DNA of 13,575 nt from Ktedonobacteraceae bacterium (GTDB lineage Bacteria > Chloroflexota > Ktedonobacteria > Ktedonobacterales > Ktedonobacteraceae): positions 1-13,575 of the forward strand of contig JADBKA010000119.1 of the NCBI GenBank assembly GCA_014896635.1, given 5' to 3'. A model generated the notes under the pieces. The model saw nothing but the letters and a program-made list of their open reading frames with translations, was not told the origin of the DNA and ran no database searches. Positions 5,880 to 11,708 of this stretch are shown in pieces. Each line of letters begins with the position of its first letter. The stretch's first letter is position 1. Made by a program: the position numbers and the translations under genes.

Positions 5880-6758
5880 TTATCCGGGCGTTGACTCGGC
5901 CAGTTGACTATAGATCTGGGTAGTCGAAATATGCGCGTGTCCTAGCAATTCCCTGACTGAATCCAGTTCTTTCCCCTCTTTGAGCTGCGCAACAGCAAAA
6001 TGATGACGCAACGCATGCGGGGTGACATCGCTGATACCCGCCCGGTACGCATATCGCTTGATAATCAGCCAGAAGCCCTGACGAGTCAGGCGCTCTCCAC
6101 GATGATTGAGAAAGAGTGCAGGTTCATCCGCACGGCACAACAGTTGAGGACGCGCCTCTTGCAGGTAGCACTGAAGTGCTTCGAGGGCCTGCACCGGTAA
6201 AGGCAGCATCCGCTCCCGCTTCAATCCCCCTACTCCCGCACAGTGCATCAAGGCTTTGCCCGGATCAAAGTCCGCCACATTCAGCGCAACCAGCTCACTT
6301 GCACGCAAGCCAGTAGCATACAGCAGGCGCAACATCGCTAAATCTCGCTTTCCACTAATCGTCTCCACATCAACCAGGTGCAGCAGGGCATCAACCTGCT
6401 CCGCACCGATCACCTGGGGAAGATCTTTCTGAAGACGTGGAGCTTTGAGCTGCTCAATCGGATTATCAGCAATACCATGCGTTTTATAGAGATAGCGAAA
6501 AAACGCTTTGCAGGCTGCAAATTTGCGCGCGATTGTGGCAGGACGATAAGCATGGACATCTTTCATTGTAAGAAGATAATCAGTAATGTGCTTTTGCTCA
6601 ACCAGGGACCACTCCTCCAGACCTTGTAGCGTCAGGTACTTGCACAACTGGTTTAGATCATTGCGATACGCAAGCAGAGTATTGCGCTTATTCTCTCCCT
6701 GTTCAGAGTCGCCCGCACAGAGCGATGCTATATAATGTTCAACAGTCTCTTGCAACAT
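5880..6758 (-). CDS. Tyrosine recombinase of the XerC/XerD type
   Basis: The 292-residue protein has an N-terminal SAM-like DNA-binding domain (about 1-100) and a C-terminal catalytic domain with the complete active site: R152 in 'ATGLRASEL', K180 in 'GLKRER', H248 and R251 in 'HALRHHFA', H274 in 'LLGHAHISTTQIY' and the nucleophile Y283. Length and motif style are those of chromosomal Xer recombinases that resolve dimers at dif. The place before punA resembles Bacillus ripX(xerD)-drm-pupG, which favours a housekeeping Xer over a mobile-element integrase. XerC and XerD cannot be separated from this sequence alone. ATG 6758 was chosen over GTG 6761; GGAAG lies six bases upstream. No phage or integron genes flank it. 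Confidence 0.88.
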   Translation of the reverse strand: MLQETVEHYIASLCAGDSEQGENKRNTLLAYRNDLNQLCKYLTLQGLEEWSLVEQKHITDYLLTMKDVHAYRPATIARKFAACKAFFRYLYKTHGIADNPIEQLKAPRLQKDLPQVIGAEQVDALLHLVDVETISGKRDLAMLRLLYATGLRASELVALNVADFDPGKALMHCAGVGGLKRERMLPLPVQALEALQCYLQEARPQLLCRADEPALFLNHRGERLTRQGFWLIIKRYAYRAGISDVTPHALRHHFAVAQLKEGKELDSVRELLGHAHISTTQIYSQLAESTPG

Positions 6759-6827
6759 CACACACTTCCAACATTCTTTTCTTCTGCAATCAATACTCCG
6801 ACCATAGACGGGCCGGGAACAGTCTAC

Positions 6828-6856
6828 ATTATACTTTACGCATGCAGCAGACGCAA
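6828..6856 (-). promoter_or_regulatory. Promoter of the recombinase-phosphorylase operon
   Basis: On the minus strand TTGCGT (6851-6856) and a perfect TATAAT (6828-6833) are spaced by 17 bases. Transcription would start near 6821, about 62 bases before the recombinase ATG. Confidence 0.6.
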
Positions 6857-6913
6857 GAAATAGGAGTATTGGACTTTTGCTTTGTTAGCCTGTGTAACCT
6901 TTTCCTTTTCATC

Positions 6914-7012
6914 GAACCTCGCCACAGGTGTTATAATAGACTGACATTCTCACTCTGCACATCATCATCGACTTGAGCTAAAGAACTTCGCATTTTCGCT
7001 ACTGCGAGGTTC
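6914..7012 (+). promoter_or_regulatory. Promoter and leader of the 7055 gene with three copies of a 9-mer
   Basis: A perfect TATAAT at 6932-6937 has the TGn extension (6929-6931), so this is a strong extended -10 promoter; the -35 region is weak. GAACCTCGC at 6914-6922 lies in the -30 to -20 area. A near copy, GAACTTCGC, is at 6983-6991, and the exact reverse complement, GCGAGGTTC, at 7004-7012. The last two form a 9-bp hairpin (one G-T pair) with a 12-base loop in the transcribed leader. The copies may be operator half-sites or simply the arms of an RNA hairpin; the sequence alone does not decide. Confidence 0.5.
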
Positions 7013-7054
7013 AGGCAGCGATTTGTTTTAACGTTTAGGGAGAAACAGAAGTTT

Positions 7055-7840
7055 ATGGCAAAGTTACAAGAATTGTTTACCCAGGCTCGCCGGACACAGA
7101 GTAGAGGCGGAATAGGCTTCCTGGGCAGGAGCGGAAACGAGTCCAGAGCGCATGCAGCCGCGCTGGTCGTGGCTTTTCCACAGATTACAACCGGCGCAGC
7201 CGAATCGGCGCTGAAAGCCGGCGCCGATGGATTACTCTTTCACTGGGATGGCACAAACAGCGAGACGCCTGCCGCTGTGAAAAACGAGATAGAATCTGCC
7301 AGGTCGGTGAACGATGCGGTGATTACCGGCGTGCGAGTGACAGGCGGATGGGAGAGCTTCGGGAAAGAGCACTTCGCCAGCCTGAAAGATGCCGGAGTCC
7401 ATTATATTATCCTGCCCTTCAATGCGCCGGTTCGCCTGCTCGCAATGAACGAAAAAGAGATCGAGAAGGTCGTCACTATTCCGATGCACGAGAACGACCT
7501 CTCTCAGATCTTTCTGCGCAGCCTGACCGCCCTGGAAGGCGCCTCGGCAGTTGTACTGGATTTCGGTCTCACACATAACCTCGGCAGTCTGACGATTGAA
7601 GAGGCTCTGCGCTATCGTACAGTGCGCGAGGCAACACGCCTGCCAGCTTTTATCGAGGTCAGCGGGGATCTCAGCCTGGATGAAGCCTATACCCTGCGCG
7701 CACTCGGTGTCCAGGCACTGCTCTTGAACGCCAGCAGCGACGAAGAGGCGACTCGCCAGCAGGTCAAAGCATTGCGCGAACTGCTAGAAAAACTCTACCA
7801 GGAAGAGAAGGAAAGCGAGCCGGTCAAGATTAAACCCTGA
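7055..7840 (+). CDS. Unassigned TIM-barrel-like protein
   Basis: I do not recognise a named family. The 261-residue protein alternates short hydrophobic strands with helices in a pattern typical of a (beta/alpha)8 barrel: 'GGIGFLG' (18-24), 'AALVVAF' (35-41), 'AGADGLLFHW' (55-64), 'AVITGVRV' (88-95), 'GVHYIILPF' (114-122), 'VVTIPM' (139-144), 'ASAVVLDFG' (163-171), 'LPAFIEVSG' (196-204) and 'GVQALLLN' (218-225). The style recalls FMN- or ribulose-phosphate-binding barrels, but the usual C-terminal Gly-rich phosphate loop is not evident: 'LLLNASSDEE' stands where 'GS' would be expected. There is no signal peptide; the C-terminus is a charged helix. It is a single gene with its own promoter; GGGAG lies about 11 bases before the ATG. 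No reaction can be proposed. Confidence 0.75.
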   Translation: MAKLQELFTQARRTQSRGGIGFLGRSGNESRAHAAALVVAFPQITTGAAESALKAGADGLLFHWDGTNSETPAAVKNEIESARSVNDAVITGVRVTGGWESFGKEHFASLKDAGVHYIILPFNAPVRLLAMNEKEIEKVVTIPMHENDLSQIFLRSLTALEGASAVVLDFGLTHNLGSLTIEEALRYRTVREATRLPAFIEVSGDLSLDEAYTLRALGVQALLLNASSDEEATRQQVKALRELLEKLYQEEKESEPVKIKP

Positions 7841-7902
7841 CCGAGACAACGCAGAGCCGCCATACGATCAGCGGACAAACAATCAAACAGTCGAAACAGT
7901 TA

Positions 7903-7934
7903 CCAGCCCGGAACTCTGTGACTTTCCGGGCTGG
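7903..7934. terminator. Shared hairpin terminator between converging genes
   Basis: A perfect 11-bp stem (7903-7913 with 7924-7934) with a 10-base loop lies between the stop of the 7055 gene and that of the 7939 gene, which run towards each other. The T-tracts are poor on both sides (CTATTT on plus, TAACTGTTT on minus). It probably serves both directions. Confidence 0.65.
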
Positions 7935-7938
7935 CTAT

Positions 7939-8913
7939 TTACTCGCCGTGCGAGGAGATTTTCAGGACGGGGATACGTGAAAGGGTATGCCAGTAGAGCT
8001 GGCGTCGGGGGAGTCGGCGCAGCAATGCGTGCGTTTTCTCCCACACACGTTCTGGCCGGACGTTATTGCGCCAGTAATAATAACAAGCCACTTCGTCAGG
8101 CTCAGCATTGACAATATCTCTGAACGTCGGCTCCAGCAGTTCTTCATCACGCTCATCAAGATTAAAGTTCTGAAGCCAGAGCTGGCTGCGTTTGCCATAA
8201 CGCCGTGTGATCTCCACAACAGCCCGCCCCCACTCTCCGACCTGTGAGCTATTTTCATGCAGCAACTGCCAGAAAAGATGACAGCCGATGGTATCCAGAG
8301 CAGGCAATTGCGCCAGTTCTTCCACCAGGCCCAGATCCTCAGGCAGGAGCACGACGGCAGTCTTCATATGCGGCTCCACACGCCTGACGTGCATAAATAG
8401 CTCACCTAAAAATTCTAAATATGAACGGCGGCGGAAGTGCTGTAAATCGGCGATATCAGGACAGAGTGCGCGGCAAACCGAACAGAAGCAGGTGATATCT
8501 GGTCCTCTGGGTTCCTCGAGGATCACTCCATTCACCGGGTAAGTGGCGAGATAAGATTCAATCTGCTGAAAGAGCCATGAACGAAACGCCTCGTGGTTGA
8601 AACAGGAGATGCCATGCGCACGCCCATGACGATCCTGCACGCGCGATTCGGGGTGACGGAACGTATACCAGCTCGGCATGAAGGATGGTCCGGCAAAAAG
8701 ATTGCCAAAACGTCCCAGGCTCAAATAAACTTTCAGACCTGCATCCTGAGCCTGGCGCAATCCTCGCTCCAGATCACGTGAATAGCGCACTTCTTCCTGT
8801 TCATGTATTGCATAGACAATGTTTCCCGCTCCCGCAGCACGAATCCGCTCAAAATCACGTTTCGTGACTTCAGGATGAAAAAAAGGATGAAAATAGGCGA
8901 CGGTTATATCCAT
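7939..8913 (-). CDS. Glycoside-hydrolase-like TIM-barrel protein with a CxCxxCxxxC cluster
   Basis: This 324-residue protein starts 'MDITVAYFHPFFHPEVTKRD' and shows barrel-type segments: 'AGAGNIVYAI' (27-36), 'AGLKVYLSLG' (58-67), 'VNGVILEEPRG' (127-137), 'MKTAVVLLPED' (183-193), 'ALDTIGCHLFW' (205-215), 'RSQLWLQNFNLDE' (242-254) and 'EVACYYYWR' (274-282). E133/E134 at the end of a strand, with aromatic ends on later strands, recall catalytic sites of glycoside hydrolase families. Just after it, C142, C144, C147 and C151 form a possible metal site; a similar Cys cluster after the catalytic strand occurs in several hypothetical glycosyl hydrolase families. There is no signal peptide, so it is cytoplasmic. 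Substrate unknown. The ribosome binding site is weak. Confidence 0.68.
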   Translation of the reverse strand: MDITVAYFHPFFHPEVTKRDFERIRAAGAGNIVYAIHEQEEVRYSRDLERGLRQAQDAGLKVYLSLGRFGNLFAGPSFMPSWYTFRHPESRVQDRHGRAHGISCFNHEAFRSWLFQQIESYLATYPVNGVILEEPRGPDITCFCSVCRALCPDIADLQHFRRRSYLEFLGELFMHVRRVEPHMKTAVVLLPEDLGLVEELAQLPALDTIGCHLFWQLLHENSSQVGEWGRAVVEITRRYGKRSQLWLQNFNLDERDEELLEPTFRDIVNAEPDEVACYYYWRNNVRPERVWEKTHALLRRLPRRQLYWHTLSRIPVLKISSHGE

Positions 8914-9181
8914 TCAATTTCCATACTAAAAATACAGTCAGGCACAGGAAGCCAGGAGCGCATCAAGAGCTACTGGCAGATATGTTTTCTCTTCAGTATA
9001 TCACAATTGCAAGACAATCTCCGCAAAAACAGGAGTTCCAGGCCAGGGAAATCACATTTAGACTCTGCACTTATCCGTATAGATACCAAATGGAAAGAAC
9101 ACGGGCAACCACAAGTGCCATTTCTGGTCAAAAACCGGCGTGAAACTTGACAAGTCGGTGATCTCCAGGCACAATGCACCC
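8914..9181. other. Intergenic region between the 7939 gene and ispE
   Basis: This 268-base region serves two diverging genes. For the minus-strand gene, TATACT (8995-9000 on that strand) with a TGA extension is an extended -10 about 80 bases before its ATG; the -35 is weak. For ispE, TATAGA at 9078-9083 is a possible -10 with a poor -35 (CATTTA at 9055-9060). No strong hairpin, tRNA or open frame with a ribosome binding site was seen. Confidence 0.45.
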
Positions 9182-10111
9182 ATGAGTCTCTCACAGTACG
9201 CTCTGGATGCGCCGGGTAGAGGTGGCAAAACGCTCTTCGTCCGGTCATATGCAAAGATCAACCTGACGCTCGACGTCCTGGGGAAACGGCCTGACGGCTA
9301 TCACGAACTGGCGACGATCATGCAGACCATCGACCTGTATGACACGCTCTGCCTCACTGCCATCCCAGAAGATGGCGTGCGTATGATTTGCTCGCAGCCG
9401 GAACTCAACGGCGACGATAACCTGGCGGCGCGAGCAGCTCAGGCACTGCGCCGGCGCTGCTCGCTCACGCAAGGGGTGATGATCGAATTGCACAAGCGCA
9501 TCCCGGTGGCTGCCGGCCTGGGCGGGGGGAGCAGTAACGCGGCAGCAGTCTTGCAGGCTTTGCGGGACTGGTGGCGTTTGCCGCTCTCCTCGACAGATAT
9601 GCTTGACATAGCAGGTTCGCTGGGATCGGACGTACCGTTCTTCCTGGTCGGGGGAACGGCGCTTTGCGAAGGACGGGGTGAGCGTGTAACGGCGCTGCCT
9701 CCCCACTGGCCCGCGTCCATGCGCTGGCTGCTCCTGGTCAAGCCTGCCATCGGTGTCTCTACTGCCGAGGTCTACCGTCATCTGTCCAGCAGCGATTATA
9801 CCGATGGCACTCACAGCCGCGCTGTTGTTGCGGCTCTGCACCACCGCGAGGAACTGCGTGTAGAAGATCTACACAACGGCCTGGAACGCGGCGTGCTGGA
9901 GCGTTACCCGGCAGTTGCGCAGGCACGTGAGGCAGTATTACAAGCCGGCGCTTCCTTCGTGCGTCTCTCAGGAAGTGGTCCGACGCTTTTTGCGCCCTTT
10001 GCCGATCTAGAGCGCGCGGCGCGGATACAACGACACCTGCACACACAGGGGTATGAAGTGTATCTGACGCACGCGGTCTATCCTGGAAATACGCCAGCGA
10101 TTTTTTATTGA
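9182..10111 (+). CDS. ispE: 4-(cytidine 5'-diphospho)-2-C-methyl-D-erythritol kinase
   Basis: IspE phosphorylates CDP-methylerythritol at the 2-hydroxyl, step 4 of the MEP pathway, between the reactions of IspD and IspF. It is a GHMP kinase: 'SYAKINLTLDVLGKRPDGYHEL' segment (substrate Lys K25), the ATP loop 'GLGGGSSNA' (112-120), 'GSDVPFF' with the catalytic D150, and 'LSGSGPTLFA' near the C-terminus. From ATG 9182 it has 309 residues, about 20 more than usual, all in a leader before 'FVRSYAKINL' that family members lack. A GTG at 9140 would lengthen it further. Neither start has a clear ribosome binding site, so the true start is open. It is not in an operon with ispD-ispF, which lie 6 kb upstream. 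Confidence 0.95.
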   Translation: MSLSQYALDAPGRGGKTLFVRSYAKINLTLDVLGKRPDGYHELATIMQTIDLYDTLCLTAIPEDGVRMICSQPELNGDDNLAARAAQALRRRCSLTQGVMIELHKRIPVAAGLGGGSSNAAAVLQALRDWWRLPLSSTDMLDIAGSLGSDVPFFLVGGTALCEGRGERVTALPPHWPASMRWLLLVKPAIGVSTAEVYRHLSSSDYTDGTHSRAVVAALHHREELRVEDLHNGLERGVLERYPAVAQAREAVLQAGASFVRLSGSGPTLFAPFADLERAARIQRHLHTQGYEVYLTHAVYPGNTPAIFY

Positions 10112-10255
10112 CCGGGATACCGGTGATACCACAGTATGAATGACGTCGGCAGGCAGCAATAGGTTCTCGCGTTCCTGTTCTTCCAGAGTGTACAAACGTG
10201 TTTCGTGTCTGTACTGCATCCAATATACTGAAAGTGGATATTCTCACCACTTCTT

Positions 10256-10281
10256 CTATACATGCAGTATAGCCTTATACT
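10256..10281 (+). promoter_or_regulatory. Promoter/operator region of the small zinc protein
   Basis: TATACT at 10276-10281 is a plausible -10 about 30 bases before ATG 10311. Directly upstream, CTATAC-ATGCA-GTATAG (10256-10272) is a perfect 6-bp inverted repeat with a 5-base centre, placed where a regulator would cover the -35 to -10 interval. The -35 itself is poor. Regulator binding is inferred only from symmetry and position. Confidence 0.35.
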
Positions 10282-10310
10282 CAAAACTCTTGAAAGGTAG
10301 GTAGATTCCT

Positions 10311-10469
10311 ATGGCAGATCTTTATTATTGCGTCAAGTGCAAAAAGAAGCAAGAACTGAAGGACGCACAGCGCATCACAATGAAGAATGGTAAGCCCGCG
10401 CTGAAGGGCCAGTGTGCCGTTTGCGGTACAACGGTAAATGCCATCCTGGGTGCAGAGAAAAAGGCTTAG
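10311..10469 (+). CDS. Small two-CxxC zinc-finger-like protein (DUF5679-like)
   Basis: The 52-residue protein begins 'MADLYYCVKCKKKQE' and has two Cys pairs, CVKC (C7, C10) and CAVC (C35, C38), about 24 residues apart, with 'RITMKNGKPALKGQC' between them. That fits a small zinc ribbon of the DUF5679 type, a family of short basic proteins of unknown role; the assignment is from memory of its pattern. The length, basic character (eleven Lys) and two CxxC pairs suggest nucleic-acid or ribosome contact, but nothing shows this. GGTAGG lies about ten bases before the ATG. The stop codon lies in the loop of a short AAAGGC/GCCTTT stem (10460-10476). Confidence 0.8.
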   Translation: MADLYYCVKCKKKQELKDAQRITMKNGKPALKGQCAVCGTTVNAILGAEKKA

Positions 10470-10488
10470 TGCCTTTCAACACTTTTTT
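10460..10488 (+). terminator. Weak terminator-like stem at the end of the small zinc protein gene
   Basis: A 6-bp stem (10460-10465 with 10471-10476) with a 5-base loop containing the stop codon is followed by TTT, then CAACAC, then TTTTTT at 10483-10488. The stem is short and the T-tract is displaced, so termination here would be partial at best. Confidence 0.35.
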
Positions 10489-10498
10489 CGGGAAACGA

Positions 10499-10544
10499 GG
10501 GAAGACTGCGGATGTTAGCCTCAGAGCACATTCGTAGCCTTCCC
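10499..10544. other. Long imperfect hairpin in the 10470-10762 intergenic region
   Basis: Bases 10499-10515 pair with 10528-10544 over 17 positions with one A-C mismatch (10505/10538) and two G-T pairs, around a 12-base loop. No T-tract follows on either strand. The region has no convincing open frame with a ribosome binding site. It may be part of a structured RNA or of the 3' end of the small zinc protein transcript. Confidence 0.5.
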
Positions 10545-10577
10545 GGCTGGAGATAGCCTGCAAATATGAGTAAGTGT

Positions 10578-10695
10578 AGGACAGATCCCACCTCTTTCCG
10601 TTTTCGGTGGTTCTCCGCTTCTCGTCCTGGCGGCTGACACTGAAAAGTTTTTCGGAGAAGGTCCCCGGCTGTTCTCGACTTCTCGCCCGGGTTTT
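10578..10695 (+). other. Further paired elements and a 20-base imperfect direct repeat
   Basis: CCACC (10588-10592) pairs with GGTGG (10606-10610), and AGGAC (10578-10582) with GTCCT (10624-10628) outside it. CCCGG (10664-10668) pairs with CCGGG (10687-10691) and is followed by four Ts, a weak terminator-like form. Segments 10611-10630 and 10672-10691 match at 16 of 20 positions (TTCTCxxCTTCTCGxCCxGG). Together with the hairpin at 10499-10544 this makes a region of unusually dense pairing just before a promoter. Confidence 0.4.
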
Positions 10696-10703
10696 GCTAT
10701 AAT
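10675..10703 (+). promoter_or_regulatory. Strong extended -10 promoter of the zinc-ribbon protein gene
   Basis: TCGACT (10675-10680), 17 bases, then TATAAT (10698-10703) with a TGC extension at 10695-10697. The start of transcription would be near 10710, giving a leader of about 53 bases. Confidence 0.65.
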
Positions 10704-10762
10704 GAGCACGACAAGACGAGCAATATTTTTGAAAGACATCAGCAAAAGCAAGGGAGACGGAG

Positions 10763-11647
10763 ATGAACTTCTGGGAGTCGGTACACCGAGGATTTGAGAA
10801 GGCCTCACAGGAAGCGGCCCGCATCGCCAGGACGCAGAAACTTCGCTTCACTATTGATGGGCTGAATCGTCAGATCGCTGCACAGCAGAACATGCTTGTG
10901 GGACAGGCAATGGAGCTGTTTACCTCCGGGAGACTGGGGCAGCAAGAACTCCTTCCTATTTGCCAGGAGCTGGTAAACCTCCAGCAGCAATTGAGCCAGG
11001 CTCAGAGCGAGTTGACGCTGGTCCAGCAAGGCCAGATTTCCTCGGCTCCTTCGGTCTCACCTGCTGGTGAGGCCACGCCTCAGTTCCCCACCATACCGGC
11101 CTCCCCGCCTCCGCCGATCTCCGGCGGCTCTTCTTACACGCAGAACGCCGATGCTGCGATTCCTCCGTATGCACCTCCACCGGACTACACACCCTACGGT
11201 CAGACCACCCCGGCGCCTCCGCCTCCGCCGGGGGTAGCGCCGGCGCCAGCAACCATCAGCAGTATGGAAACCATGCACATGGGACAGGACACCCCTCCCC
11301 CACCGCCTCCACCTTTTGAGGCAGCAGCCCTGCTCTGTCCTCGCTGCCAGGCTCTCATCCAGCCGGGAATCGCCTACTGCCCCAACTGCGGCTTGCCAAT
11401 CCAGCACGACGAATCCACTCACTTGCCGACCGTTCGCGGCAGCGCCACCGGTGAAGTCTCGCTTTCCGGGCAGGAAACCATCCTCGCCAGCGAGCCTGCA
11501 CCGGTCACACCCGCACAGGGCGAAGCAGCCAGGCCAGAACCAGTGACCGGTGGAGAGCAGAAACAGCAGTTCAAATCTAGCAACCCTGGCAATACTCCAT
11601 CTTCTCAGCAAAACTCTGACCGCACAGACAATGAGGGGGGTATTTGA
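10763..11647 (+). CDS. Coiled-coil, proline-rich, zinc-ribbon protein, unassigned
   Basis: The 294-residue protein has a helical Gln-rich N-terminal part (about 10-90, coiled-coil-like), a Pro-rich flexible region with runs of five to seven prolines (about 100-187), a zinc ribbon with CPRC (192-195) and CPNC (206-209) spaced by ten residues, and a polar, low-complexity C-terminus (about 215-294). No membrane helix or signal peptide is seen. The plan resembles the many bacterial proteins that place a zinc ribbon on a flexible arm; a scaffold or adaptor role can be guessed, but no partner is visible. AGGGAG lies six bases before the ATG, so the start is sound. The next gene begins 61 bases later and may be co-transcribed. 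Confidence 0.8.
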   Translation: MNFWESVHRGFEKASQEAARIARTQKLRFTIDGLNRQIAAQQNMLVGQAMELFTSGRLGQQELLPICQELVNLQQQLSQAQSELTLVQQGQISSAPSVSPAGEATPQFPTIPASPPPPISGGSSYTQNADAAIPPYAPPPDYTPYGQTTPAPPPPPGVAPAPATISSMETMHMGQDTPPPPPPPFEAAALLCPRCQALIQPGIAYCPNCGLPIQHDESTHLPTVRGSATGEVSLSGQETILASEPAPVTPAQGEAARPEPVTGGEQKQQFKSSNPGNTPSSQQNSDRTDNEGGI

Positions 11648-11708
11648 TCCTGCGCCAGCCTGCTTTGCAACGGCTTATCACCAGTCCACAGAGTGAAGGG
11701 GTCATGCC

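Noticed and set aside
5880..6758. Recombinase as the integrase of a mobile element or integron
   Set aside because: No attachment-site repeats, phage genes or cassettes are near. The neighbour and the motif style fit a housekeeping Xer.
6983..7012. LexA-type SOS box (GAAC...GTTC)
   Set aside because: The half-sites are 22 bases apart instead of four, and they form a better hairpin than an SOS operator.
10111..10124. ACCGG-GATA-CCGGT as terminator of ispE
   Set aside because: The stem has only five pairs and no T-tract follows.
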